64,000 nucleotides of DNA, taken from JAFASC01 sp034669505 (GTDB lineage: Bacteria; Pseudomonadota; Alphaproteobacteria; Rhizobiales; Beijerinckiaceae). The stretch spans positions 35,275 to 99,274 of the forward strand of contig JAXDNJ010000020.1 of NCBI GenBank assembly GCA_034669505.1. The letters run 5' to 3'. The position numbers were made by a program, and so were the translations under genes. Within the stretch, counting starts at the first letter, position 1, and each line of letters begins with the position of its first letter. The notes below the pieces were generated by a model. That model was not told where the DNA came from. It saw only the letters and a list, made by a program, of their open reading frames with translations, and did not search any database. This document shows positions 50,855 through 64,000 of the stretch, piece by piece.

Positions 50855-52689
50855 GGATTCTTCCTCCACCAAGTGTCGAGCGTCACGTTGAAGAGCGGCG
50901 CCGCATAATGGGGGATGTTGGATGGGCGCGCGATTCGCGTCCAATGTGCGCTCCATTGATCCTGTGAATGGTAGAGCGGGACGATGTAGAAGCCCGACAG
51001 AAGAACGCGATCATAGGCGCGCACCGCCGTGATGAAGTCCTCGCGCGTTTTGGCCGCGAGAATACCTTGGATCATTGCATCGATCGCCGGCGATTGTGCG
51101 CCGGCAAGGTTGAACGAGGATTCTTGGGTCGCGCTGCCGGAGCCCCAGCGCATGCGCTGCTCGTTGCCGGGCGATGCCGACGCCGCCCAGGTACCGATCA
51201 TCATATCGAAATCGAATTTTTGGCGCCGGCGCTGGTACTGCACCTCGTCAACAAGCCGCACCCGCGTGGTGACGCCGATCCGGGCGAGCTGGTCGGCGTA
51301 ATTCAGGGCAAGCCGCTCCTGGCCGCGATCGGTGACCATGATCTCGAAAGAGAACGGCTCGCCGTCCTTCATGAGCGCGCCGTCGGCGACATGCCAGCCG
51401 GCTTGAGCGAGTAGGGCCATCGCGTTTCGCGCCTGCTTGCGGTCGCGCCCGGAGCCATCGGTCTGCGGCGGCCGCCATGTGCCCTCCATGATGTCGTCGC
51501 GCACTGCGCCAGGGAAAGGCGCGAGCAGCGCGCGCTCTGCTTCGCTTGCCGGACGGTCTGTCGAAGCAAGCTCGGAATCGTCGAAGAAACTCTTCGTGCG
51601 CGTATAAAGGCCGGAAAACAAGCTTGCGTTCAGCCACTCGAAGTCGAACATAATGCTGAGGGCTTCGCGCACCCGTATGTCCTGGAAGAGCGGGCGGCGC
51701 AGATTGAAGGCGAAGCCCTCCATCCCCTTGGGTACGCCGATCGGCAGCGCCTCCTTGACGACGCGCCCGTCACGCACGGCGGGAAAATTGTAGCCGGTGA
51801 TCCAGCGTGTCGTGTTGCTCTCGTCGCGGTAATCGATCAGTCCGGCTTTAAAGGATTCAAACAGGCTGTTCGCATCGCGAAAATAGTCGACGTCGATCTC
51901 ATCGAAATTGTGCAGACCCTTCTGGATCGGCAGATCGCGGCCCCAATAATTGGGGTCGCGCTTTAACACGATGCGCTCGCCGACCTTGACCTCCGCCACC
52001 TTGTAGGGGCCGGAGCCGACCGGCGGCGCCAGTGTCGACTCGCTGAAGCGCTCGATGTCGGTAGCGTGCTTCGGCAGGACCGGCATGATCGCCAGCGTCA
52101 GTGGCAATTCGCGATCGCCGATGCCGGAGAGATCGTAGCGGATCGTGTACACGTCCGGGGTTGTGACTGATCTCACCAGCGAGAACGCAGCGCGTTGCTG
52201 CGGCCGGCCCTTGTTCTTCAGAAGATCGAAGGTGAAGGCGACGTCGGCCGAGGTGACCGGCTGGCCGTCCGAGAAATGCGCACGCGGGTCGAGATGGAAG
52301 GTGACGAACGAGCGCGCATCGTCGGTCTCGATCGACTGCGCGATCAGCCCGTAGAGGGTGAACGGCTCATCAAACGAGCGCTGCATCAGGCTCTGGAAGA
52401 CATTGCCGGCGAGGCCCTGCGCCGCCGACCCGGCTTTGAGATTGTAGGAATTCAGGCTGTCAAATGTGCCGGGCACGCCGACGACAAGCCGCCCGCCCTT
52501 CGGCGCGTCCGGATTGGCGTAGGGCAGGTGGTCGAAGCCGAGTGGCAGCGCCGGCTCGCCATGCATGGCGATGCCGTGAGTCGGAATCTCAACGGGTTCG
52601 GCGGCGGCGGGCAGGGCGGAGACAAGCAGCGCGCAAAGGGCTAGTGCCGCCGTGTGCGTAACCCTTGCCCGAATCGAGAGCCCGTCCAT
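50851..52689 (-). CDS. ABC transporter substrate-binding protein, family 5 (YejA-like)
   Basis: 612 residues. A signal peptide (THTAALALCALLVSALPAAAEP) precedes a family 5 solute-binding domain: GFDHLPYANPDAPKGGRLVVGVPGTFDSLNSYNLKG-like start, SVTTPDVYTIRYDL, LKRDPNYWGRDLPIQKGLHNFDEIDVDYF and LYHSQDQWSAHWTRI. The segments and length match YejA, the binding protein for peptides such as microcin C. No yejBEF permease or ATPase genes are adjacent. The ATG at 52689 places the signal peptide correctly. It heads a coupled unit with the degenerate ANL and FrnE-like genes. Confidence 0.92.
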   Translation of the reverse strand: MDGLSIRARVTHTAALALCALLVSALPAAAEPVEIPTHGIAMHGEPALPLGFDHLPYANPDAPKGGRLVVGVPGTFDSLNSYNLKAGSAAQGLAGNVFQSLMQRSFDEPFTLYGLIAQSIETDDARSFVTFHLDPRAHFSDGQPVTSADVAFTFDLLKNKGRPQQRAAFSLVRSVTTPDVYTIRYDLSGIGDRELPLTLAIMPVLPKHATDIERFSESTLAPPVGSGPYKVAEVKVGERIVLKRDPNYWGRDLPIQKGLHNFDEIDVDYFRDANSLFESFKAGLIDYRDESNTTRWITGYNFPAVRDGRVVKEALPIGVPKGMEGFAFNLRRPLFQDIRVREALSIMFDFEWLNASLFSGLYTRTKSFFDDSELASTDRPASEAERALLAPFPGAVRDDIMEGTWRPPQTDGSGRDRKQARNAMALLAQAGWHVADGALMKDGEPFSFEIMVTDRGQERLALNYADQLARIGVTTRVRLVDEVQYQRRRQKFDFDMMIGTWAASASPGNEQRMRWGSGSATQESSFNLAGAQSPAIDAMIQGILAAKTREDFITAVRAYDRVLLSGFYIVPLYHSQDQWSAHWTRIARPSNIPHYAAPLFNVTLDTWWRKNP

Positions 52690-52736
52690 CCCGTGACCAT
52701 AGCGGCAAGATGGGCGCCAGCATGACGCGACGGCGC

Positions 52737-53786
52737 TCAATTCAGCCGCGCCACCACAGCCAGGCGTTTGACCTCGCCCCTGAGATAGGCCTGCAGGAAT
52801 GCATCGTAGTTCCGAAACGACACGCAGCCATTGGAGTCGCCGTTCGGGCCAAGCATGAAGGTGTGGGCGAGTAGACCGGCGCGACCGAAGACGTTGCTGT
52901 CGATCGGGGTGAGCCGCAGCGCCCGCACGCCGTGGAACAGGCTTTCGCGCAGCTTCAGGTCATAGGTCGCCGGCGGCGTCGCGCCGCGCATGCGCACGTT
53001 CACGTAACGGGGATCGTCGAGCATGTCGCGCAGGCCCGAATGCGCCTCGAGCTTGCTGCCGTTCGGCAGGTAGACCGTGCGCGCGCTGATGTCATAGACG
53101 GCGGTGAACTTATCGTAGGCCGGCGGCGGAGACGTGATGCTGGGCGAGGTCTTGAAAGCGCTGTCCTCGGGATTTGCATAGGCGAGGACCGGCCCCGAAG
53201 GCTGTTCGGTTTTTGTGCCGAAGAGCTTGTCGAAGATCGAGCTCGCCTCGGCCGGTGCGCTCGGCGTGGCCGACGGCTTGTTCTGCGCCAGGCGGCTTGC
53301 CGTCGGCGGGCGGCTGAGTTCGATCGGACGGCGCGCCGGCAGCGGCACATTCTCGGCGAGTTCGACGGCTGCCGGCTCGGGGACCGGCGCCGGCACGACC
53401 TTTTGCGGCTCGACCGCGGCCACCTGTACCGACGGCGGAAGCCTCTCGAACTTCGATCCACGCGGCGCGCTCTGCGCCAGCGGGAGCGGCCAAAAGTCGA
53501 GGGAGAACATGACGTCGCGCAGCGCGATGGAAATTTTTCCGTTGCCTCGAGGCGCGGCCAGTTTCACAGCGAGCGCCGGCTTCGCCACCCGCGCAGTCAC
53601 CGCCACTTCCGGCGCCTTGGCGACCTGCAGGTGGCCGCCGGGGCGGGCATAGATCAGACAGGCGCCGACCACGCCGACAAAGGCGACCGAGACGCAGGCA
53701 AAACCGGCCTGGGAAAGAAGGTCCCGGAATAACGGGCGGCGCGCGAACGGGGCGGCATATCTGGGGTAACTTGCGCAGTATGTCAT
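52737..53786 (-). CDS. DUF2778 (Tlde1-like) L,D-transpeptidase domain protein
   Basis: 349 residues: a single N-terminal membrane helix (ACVSVAFVGVVGACLIYA), a long Pro/Ala-rich linker (about 60-210), and a C-terminal DUF2778 domain. The domain contains the dyad His308 and Cys321 in HTFMLGPNGDSNGCVSF, and FTAVYDISARTVYLPNG at its start. The domain is related to the type VI effector Tlde1, which attacks or edits peptidoglycan cross-links. Anchored chromosomal copies in rhizobia are not assigned to secretion systems. The stop lies 47 bases before the YejA-like start, so they may be co-transcribed. Confidence 0.85.
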   Translation of the reverse strand: MTYCASYPRYAAPFARRPLFRDLLSQAGFACVSVAFVGVVGACLIYARPGGHLQVAKAPEVAVTARVAKPALAVKLAAPRGNGKISIALRDVMFSLDFWPLPLAQSAPRGSKFERLPPSVQVAAVEPQKVVPAPVPEPAAVELAENVPLPARRPIELSRPPTASRLAQNKPSATPSAPAEASSIFDKLFGTKTEQPSGPVLAYANPEDSAFKTSPSITSPPPAYDKFTAVYDISARTVYLPNGSKLEAHSGLRDMLDDPRYVNVRMRGATPPATYDLKLRESLFHGVRALRLTPIDSNVFGRAGLLAHTFMLGPNGDSNGCVSFRNYDAFLQAYLRGEVKRLAVVARLN

Positions 53787-53920
53787 TCGCCCCGCTTTCC
53801 AAATGCGTGCATGTGTTCCGAATCCCCGTTGAATCGGCCGAAGCTTGGCGGGATCACTGGGGCCGCATTAGGGCGATTCTTGGTTAGCAGCGGCTTAAAA
53901 GCCTGTCCTTTCAGGGGCGT

Positions 53921-54050
53921 GGCGCATCCGCCATCACGCGGCCCGGACTTCGCGTGCCGCTCACCGCCGACGCCGGCCCTGCCTAAAGAAGCCATCGCAC
54001 TCGGTCGCGAGGTCGTCTGGCTGCATTGTTATGGCGAACCCTTCGCCGCC
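53921..54050 (+). pseudogene. Remnant of a type ISP restriction-modification enzyme C-terminus
   Basis: Two adjacent frames together read SAITRPGLRVPLTADAG and, after a one-base shift near 53977-53979, LPKEAIALGREVVWLHCYGE. Together this matches the end of type ISP restriction-modification proteins (LRVPLTADAALF-EAVALGREV-WLHTYGERF, from memory of the family). An extra C breaks the frame and no upstream part of the ~1000-residue enzyme remains. An open reading of 135 codons covers the second half but has no start or body of its own. It lies in the gap upstream of secE. Confidence 0.45.
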
Positions 54051-54291
54051 GATCTTGTGCGGGTCAATCGCGCAATCCCGGGCGTTTCTTGGACTGGCTT
54101 CCTCGCCGAGTGCGAAACGGGAGCCGGCGGGCGAATCCCGTCTTGCCCCCGCCGCACCCATCTGCTACAGGCCCTGCGTGGCGCGCGACCGACCGGTCCC
54201 GCGCCGCGATTGTTTTAGCAAGCGCCGTTTCGATCGCTATCTCTAGACGTCAGCGGATCGAGCGGATCGGTCGCCGGTACTCACTCAAAAC
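54051..54291. other. Upstream region of secE without a recognised gene
   Basis: About 240 bases between the restriction-enzyme remnant and secE. A tRNA-Trp gene often precedes secE in proteobacteria, but none is found here. A promoter for secE-nusG must be present, but no clear -35/-10 pair is seen. Confidence 0.35.
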
Positions 54292-54483
54292 ATGGTCAAC
54301 CCCTTCACATTCCTGCAGGAAGTCCGCGCCGAGGCGAACAAGGTCACCTGGCCCTCGCGCCGCGAGACGCTGATCACGACCGGCCTCGTCATCGCTATGG
54401 TGCTCGCCGCGAGCCTGTTTTTCGTCGCCGTTGACCAGGCGCTCCGGCTCATCGTCGGGTTTGTCCTCAATATCGGCCACTAG
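54292..54483 (+). CDS. secE: Preprotein translocase subunit SecE
   Basis: 63 residues, the short single-helix form usual in alphaproteobacteria. It begins NPFTFLQEVRAEANKVTWPSRRETL, the conserved cytoplasmic amphipathic helix, then one membrane helix (TTGLVIAMVLAASLFFVAV) and a second short hydrophobic end. It clamps SecY in the Sec translocon. It lies 20 bases before nusG in the classic secE-nusG pair. Confidence 0.96.
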   Translation: MVNPFTFLQEVRAEANKVTWPSRRETLITTGLVIAMVLAASLFFVAVDQALRLIVGFVLNIGH

Positions 54484-54503
54484 CAAAGGCAAGAGCGCTC
54501 CCC

Positions 54504-55034
54504 ATGGCCATGCGGTGGTACATCGTCCACGCTTATTCGAACTTTGAGAAAAAGGTCGCCGAATCGATCCGCGAGCAGGCGGCGCATCGCGGTCTCTCCG
54601 ACAAGTTCGAGGAAATCCTGGTTCCGACCGAACAGGTCGTCGAGGTCCGCCGCGGCAGAAAATTCAACTCGGAGCGGAAGTTTTTCCCCGGCTACGTCTT
54701 GGTGAAGACCGACCTCACCGATCAGATCTACCACCTGATCAAGAACACGCCGAAGGTCACGGGGTTCTTGGGCCAGGACAACAAGCCGATGCCGATCTCG
54801 GACGCCGAAGCGGACCGGATCAAGGGGCAAGTGGCCGAGGGGGTCGACCGGCCGAAGCCGACAATCCATTTCGATATCGGCGAGACGGTGCGCGTCGCCG
54901 ACGGGCCGTTCGCTTCGTTCAACGGGGTGGTTGAGGAGGTTGACGAGGGCCGCTCGCGGGTCAAGGTCGCAGTGTCGATTTTCGGCCGCGCAACGCCGGT
55001 CGATCTGGAGTTCACGCAGGTGGAGAAGGTTTAG
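54504..55034 (+). CDS. nusG: Transcription termination/antitermination factor NusG
   Basis: 176 residues. The NGN domain (MRWYIVHAYSNFEKKVAESI; RKFFPGYVLVKTDLTDQIYHLIKNTPKVTGFLG) binds RNA polymerase. The C-terminal KOW domain (FDIGETVRVADGPFASFNGVVEEVDEGRSRVKVAVSIFGRATPVDLEFTQVEKV) contacts Rho or S10. The ATG at 54504 is used; the one at 54510 (MRWYI) is equally possible. Confidence 0.97.
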   Translation: MAMRWYIVHAYSNFEKKVAESIREQAAHRGLSDKFEEILVPTEQVVEVRRGRKFNSERKFFPGYVLVKTDLTDQIYHLIKNTPKVTGFLGQDNKPMPISDAEADRIKGQVAEGVDRPKPTIHFDIGETVRVADGPFASFNGVVEEVDEGRSRVKVAVSIFGRATPVDLEFTQVEKV

Positions 55035-55196
55035 AGGACGTAGAGCACTCCCTTACCAAGGGAGAGGTCGAGAGATCGGATGCTGCGGCATCTGATGAAG
55101 TCGTGGAAGGTAAGGTCCGGCGCCATCCGGGCGACTGCCGCACCACGGACCCGCAACCGGCTTGTCACAGGGATAAGCCAATACGGAGAATAGCTT
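55035..55196 (+). promoter_or_regulatory. rplK leader region
   Basis: 162 bases between nusG and rplK. A perfect 7-bp hairpin CTCCCTT-acc-AAGGGAG is at 55048-55064. In other bacteria the rplK leader binds ribosomal protein L1 for feedback control, so such a site is expected here. I cannot identify the exact L1-binding fold. There is no U-tract, so the hairpin is not a simple terminator. Confidence 0.4.
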
Positions 55197-55625
55197 ATGG
55201 CGAAGAAGATCACGGGTTACGTCAAGCTTCAGGTGCCCGCCGGCGCGGCCAATCCGTCGCCCCCGATCGGTCCCGCGCTCGGTCAGCGCGGCCTGAACAT
55301 CATGGAATTCTGCAAGGCGTTCAACGCCCGCACCGCGCAGATGGACAAGGGGACGCCGATCCCCGTCATCATCACCGCCTATCAGGACCGCTCCTTCACC
55401 TTCGAGATGAAGCAGCCGCCGGTCTCGTACTTCCTGAAGAAGGCTTCGGGCGTCACCTCGGGCGCCAAGACCACGGGCCGCGGCTTTGTCGGCAAAGTCA
55501 ACCGCGATCAGATCAAAGAGATCGCCGAGAAGAAGATGCCGGACTTGAACTGCTCGAGCGTCGAGGCGGCAATGGCGATGATCGAAGGCTCCGCCCGTTC
55601 CATGGGCCTGGAAGTGGTGGGGTAA
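55197..55625 (+). CDS. rplK: 50S ribosomal protein L11
   Basis: 142 residues: KKITGYVKLQVPAGAANPSPPIGPALGQRGLNIMEFCKAFN (methylated N-domain with the thiostrepton-region prolines) and the C-terminal rRNA-binding domain KVNRDQIKEIAEKKMPDLNCSSVEAAMAMIEGSARSMGL. Standard size. GGAG precedes the ATG. It lies five bases before rplA in the L11-L1 operon. Confidence 0.98.
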   Translation: MAKKITGYVKLQVPAGAANPSPPIGPALGQRGLNIMEFCKAFNARTAQMDKGTPIPVIITAYQDRSFTFEMKQPPVSYFLKKASGVTSGAKTTGRGFVGKVNRDQIKEIAEKKMPDLNCSSVEAAMAMIEGSARSMGLEVVG

Positions 55626-55629
55626 GACC

Positions 55630-56337
55630 ATGGCACACATTGGAAAAAGGCTGAAGAAAGCGATCGAAGGAATTGAGCGCACAAAGCTTTATCCCGTCGA
55701 TCAGGCGGTGAAGCTGGTCCGCGACCGCGCCACGGCAAAATTCGACGAGACGGTCGAGATCGCGATGAATCTCGGCGTCGACCCGAAGCACGCCGACCAG
55801 ATGGTGCGTGGCGTCGTCAACCTCCCAAATGGTACCGGACGTACCCAGCGTGTCGCAGTCTTTGCCCGCGGCGCCAAAGCCGACGAGGCGCGCGCCGCCG
55901 GCGCCGACATCGTCGGGGCGGAGGACCTCGTCGCCACGGTGCAGGAGGGCAAGATCGACTTCGACCGCTGCATCGCAACGCCCGACATGATGGGTCTCGT
56001 CGGCCGCCTCGGCAAAGTGCTCGGACCGCGCGGCCTCATGCCGAACCCGCGCGTCGGGACCGTCACGCCCGACGTCACCGCGGCGGTGAAGGCCTCGAAA
56101 GGCGGCGCCGTCGAGTTCCGGGTCGAGAAGGCCGGCATCGTCCAGGGCACGATCGGCAAGGCGTCGTTTGAGGAAGGCAAGCTTGTCGACAATATCCGTA
56201 CCTTCGTCGATGCCGTTGCCAAGGCCAAGCCGGCAGGTGCGAAAGGCACGTATATTCAGCGCGTTGCAATCTCATCCACGATGGGGCCGGGGGTGAGGGT
56301 CGATCCCGCGACCGTCGCCAGCGGGGCGAGCGCCTGA
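55630..56337 (+). CDS. rplA: 50S ribosomal protein L1
   Basis: 235 residues, full length. Family segments are DETVEIAMNLGVDPKHADQMVRGVVNLPNGTG, IATPDMMGLVGRLGKVLGPRGLMPNPRVGTVTPDV and GKASFEEGKLVDNIRTFVDAV. L1 binds 23S rRNA at the L1 stalk and represses its own operon at the rplK leader. It ends about 515 bases before rplJ, so transcription units likely separate here. Confidence 0.98.
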   Translation: MAHIGKRLKKAIEGIERTKLYPVDQAVKLVRDRATAKFDETVEIAMNLGVDPKHADQMVRGVVNLPNGTGRTQRVAVFARGAKADEARAAGADIVGAEDLVATVQEGKIDFDRCIATPDMMGLVGRLGKVLGPRGLMPNPRVGTVTPDVTAAVKASKGGAVEFRVEKAGIVQGTIGKASFEEGKLVDNIRTFVDAVAKAKPAGAKGTYIQRVAISSTMGPGVRVDPATVASGASA

Positions 56338-56433
56338 CCTTGCACCTGAATTTCCGCTTGACAAATCGGCCTGCGGCGTTCCCGCCCAGTCTTTCCCTCT
56401 TGGCAGAACGCTTCAATCCGACTAAGTAGGCGC

Positions 56434-56462
56434 TTGGGGCCGAACGCGATTTGCGGCCCCAA
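56434..56462 (+). terminator. Hairpin after rplA, possible terminator
   Basis: A perfect 9-bp stem (TTGGGGCCG/CGGCCCCAA) with an 11-base loop lies about 100 bases after rplA. No U-tract follows, so it may be a weak terminator, an mRNA 3' stabiliser or a processing signal. Confidence 0.4.
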
Positions 56463-56852
56463 TCCAAATTCAGCTTCCGTGTGAGCCTACTCGCATCCCA
56501 GCGAAACGAGTGAGTTTGTGCGGTGGAATGGCCGGAGGATCCGGGCTTAGGCCCGGTGTCCTTTCCGGCTATGTCCTGTCCGAGACTGCAGGTGCCATCG
56601 CCGGTTTCCGGCGCGGGCTTAATCGAGGTCCACTCGTTCCGGTTCCCGGAAAGGTGCCTCAGCCAGCATAGACGGGGAAGACGAAATTCCGGGGCTTGGG
56701 CTCGCCTGATCCTCGAATTCGGTTGGAACCGCTGATCCGTTGCGTCCCGGTCAAGGGGTGCTCGGCGACAGGAATCGGCGCTGCGCTACGGGCAACCGGA
56801 GGCGCGGCATGTCGCAACCCGAGCGGGCTCGCCCGCTCATGGAGAGAGCAGC
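56463..56852 (+). promoter_or_regulatory. rplJ (L10) leader and upstream region
   Basis: 390 bases with no gene. A perfect CCGGGC-ttag-GCCCGG hairpin is at 56541-56556. The later part (about 56640-56760) has the position and partly the look (CAGCATAGACGGGGAAGACG) of the proteobacterial L10 leader, where the L10-(L7/L12) complex binds to repress rplJL. The exact promoter is not found; a TTGACA near 56358 lacks a -10 box. Confidence 0.5.
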
Positions 56853-57368
56853 GTGGACAGAACGGAAAAGAAAGAGGCCGTCGCGTCGCTGAACGAAGTC
56901 TTCAAGAAGACCTCGGTCGTCGTCGTCGCTCACTATTCCGGCCTGACCGTCGCCCAGATGCAAAATCTGCGCAGGCAGATGCGGCAGGCTGGGGCCTCGG
57001 TTCAGGTGGCAAAGAACCGCCTCGCCAAGATCGCTCTCGAAGGCACCGACGTCGCCTCGATCGGCTCCCTCATGAAGGGACCGACCCTGATCGCCTATTC
57101 GGACGATCCGGTGGCGGCGCCGAAAGCCGCCGTCGCTTTTGCCAAGGACAACGACAAGCTCGTGATCCTCGGCGGCGCGATGGGCGTGACTGCTCTTAAT
57201 ACGGAAGGCGTGAGGTCGCTCGCGACCCTGCCTTCGCTCGACGAATTGCGCGCCAAGCTCGTGGGCCTCATCCAGGCTCCCGCGACCAAGCTCGCGCAGC
57301 TCACGACCGCGCCGGCCGCCAAGCTCGCGCGTGTATTCGGGGCCTATGCCAATCGAGACGCAGCGTGA
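56853..57368 (+). CDS. rplJ: 50S ribosomal protein L10
   Basis: 171 residues: MDRTEKKEAVASLNEVFKKTSVVVVAHYSGLTVAQMQNLRRQMRQAGASVQVAKNRLAKIALEG, the rRNA-binding domain, and a C-terminal helix (PATKLAQLTTAPAAKLARVFGAYA) that carries L7/L12 dimers. GTG start with GGAGAG upstream. It forms the stalk operon with rplL, 51 bases downstream, and is normally feedback-controlled at its leader. Confidence 0.98.
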   Translation: MDRTEKKEAVASLNEVFKKTSVVVVAHYSGLTVAQMQNLRRQMRQAGASVQVAKNRLAKIALEGTDVASIGSLMKGPTLIAYSDDPVAAPKAAVAFAKDNDKLVILGGAMGVTALNTEGVRSLATLPSLDELRAKLVGLIQAPATKLAQLTTAPAAKLARVFGAYANRDAA

Positions 57369-57419
57369 CCGGGCTCGGCAAAACTTCAGCAATCCAACCG
57401 AACGTAAGGAAGCAACTTC

Positions 57420-57800
57420 ATGGCTAATCTGGAAAAGATCGTCGACGAGCTCTCGGGCCTGACCGTCCTTGAGGCGGCGGAACTGGCGAAGCTCCTCGAA
57501 GAAAAGTGGGGCGTCTCGGCGGCTGCCGCAGTTGCGGTTGCGGCAGGCGGTCCGGCGGGCGGCGCCGCTGCGGCTCCGGTTGAAGAGCAGACCGAGTTCA
57601 CGGTCGTGCTCGCGGCTACCGGCGAGAAGAAGATCGAGGTCATCAAAGAGGTCCGCGCCATCACCGGTCTTGGCCTCAAGGAGGCCAAGGACCTCGTCGA
57701 AGGCGCGCCGAAGCCGGTGAAGGAGAGCGTCTCCAAGGAAGAGGCCGAGAAGATCAAAGCGCAGCTCGAGAAGGCCGGCGCCAAGGTCGAGCTTAAGTAA
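57420..57800 (+). CDS. rplL: 50S ribosomal protein L7/L12
   Basis: 126 residues. The N-terminal dimerisation domain (ANLEKIVDELSGLTVLEAAELAKLLEEKWGV), an Ala/Gly-rich hinge (AAAVAVAAGGPAGGAAAAPVEEQ) and the C-terminal factor-binding domain (GEKKIEVIKEVRAITGLGLKEAKDLVEGAPKPVKE) are all present. It recruits and activates elongation-factor GTPases. AAGGAAG precedes the ATG. Confidence 0.98.
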   Translation: MANLEKIVDELSGLTVLEAAELAKLLEEKWGVSAAAAVAVAAGGPAGGAAAAPVEEQTEFTVVLAATGEKKIEVIKEVRAITGLGLKEAKDLVEGAPKPVKESVSKEEAEKIKAQLEKAGAKVELK

Positions 57801-57804
57801 GTTT

Positions 57805-57875
57805 GTTCGCCTTAGTGTTCGCTGTTTGGCGAACCAGTTGCGAATCACGGCGGCCTCGGCTTCGGCTGGGGCCGC
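57805..57875 (+). promoter_or_regulatory. Hairpins in the rplL-rpoB spacer (attenuator or processing site)
   Basis: Two stems lie just after rplL: GTTCGCC/GGCGAAC (57805-57834) and GCGGCC/GGCCGC (57850-57875). In many bacteria the rplL-rpoB spacer holds an attenuator and RNase III site that lowers rpoBC expression relative to ribosomal proteins. Position supports that role here; no clear U-tract is present. Confidence 0.45.
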
Positions 57876-58018
57876 TGACCCTTTCCTGAAGAGCCGAGTC
57901 TTCAGCCAGTTTCGCGGGTGAACCCGCAATACGAGGGGCAAGCGCCCCGAACCGAGTTCCAGGGGGACTCGTGGCGTGAGAGCGATCAGCGCCCACGTCG
58001 AGGTCACGAGGAGCGAAA

Positions 58019-62149
<4,131 letters not shown>

Positions 62150-62151
62150 TG

Positions 62152-62217
62152 GCAGTCGGCATTCGGCAATAGTCAGTCGGAGAACGAACCGATTGGCTAC
62201 TGTCGATTGCCTACTGC
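62152..62217. repeat. Imperfect inverted repeat with 29-base arms between rpoB and rpoC
   Basis: The left arm (62152-62180) and right arm (62189-62217) are reverse complements at about 23 of 29 positions around an 8-base loop. Each arm contains near-repeats of GGCA-TCGGCA. It begins 3 bases after the rpoB stop. It can fold into a long mRNA hairpin and looks like an extragenic palindromic element rather than a terminator, since rpoC follows and no U-tract is present. Confidence 0.75.
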
Positions 62218-62263
62218 CGCTTAGAGAATTTTTCGGGCCTTACCGGCCTAGACGGAGCACCAT

Positions 62264-64000
<1,737 letters not shown>

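Noticed and set aside
53811..54218. 135-codon open frame as an intact gene upstream of secE
   Set aside because: Only its middle resembles a restriction-enzyme end, the preceding part of that motif is in another frame, and the rest is not protein-like. It is treated as a remnant.

Overview
The window is a G+C-rich stretch of an alphaproteobacterial chromosome, most likely Hyphomicrobiales/Rhizobiales. The evidence is a secE-nusG-rplKAJL-rpoBC block, RecG/DUF502/SdhE/Mfd neighbours, a short RpsU, OpgG/OpgH glucan synthesis, a phasin, DUF2778 and DUF3237 proteins, and a CERSEAIQ-type dispersed repeat. Genes are densely packed with many 1-4 nt start/stop overlaps. No prophage, intact insertion sequence or CRISPR array is visible. 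The species cannot be named from the sequence alone.

Layout. 1-3.6 kb: the end of a dihydroorotase-like gene coupled to plsY, a secreted hypothetical protein, a fumarylacetoacetate hydrolase-family enzyme and an msrQ with no msrP beside it. 3.7-11.3 kb: an mdtABC-like RND efflux operon on the minus strand, closed by an intrinsic terminator. 11.5-16.6 kb: an orphan NMT1-type binding protein translationally coupled to a ClC channel with CBS domains, divergent from a SulP transporter carrying STAS and cyclic-nucleotide domains. 16.6-19.9 kb: a minus-strand operon of DUF3237, nitroreductase, crotonase, thioesterase and glutathione transferase. 20-25.6 kb: accessory small genes (transglutaminase-like, DUF72, LysR, GNAT, phasin, a proline/alanine-rich secreted protein) and tRNA-Phe.

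25.7-30.9 kb holds a compact catabolic cluster: an L-2-hydroxyglutarate oxidase-like flavoprotein, an RraA-type aldolase, a split UxaA/SuyAB-type lyase, a DUF1932 dehydrogenase and, on the other strand, a class II aldolase. Its substrate is unknown and it is the best candidate here for an undescribed pathway. 30.9-34.7 kb is opgG-opgH. 34.9-38.1 kb is glmU-glmS. 38.2-48 kb is DUF502/recG, a HisKA_2 kinase and receiver pair, sdhE-mfd, a candidate small RNA and rpsU.

48-53.8 kb contains a patatin-like lipase and a minus-strand operon of a DUF2778 L,D-transpeptidase-like protein, a YejA-like oligopeptide-binding protein, a degenerate adenylate-forming protein and a FrnE-type DsbA protein. 53.9-54.05 kb is a frameshifted scrap resembling the C-terminus of a type ISP restriction enzyme. 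From 54.3 kb to the end is the secE-nusG-rplK-rplA-rplJ-rplL-rpoB-rpoC transcription/translation block. rpoC is cut by the window end, and an imperfect 29-bp-arm inverted repeat separates rpoB from rpoC.
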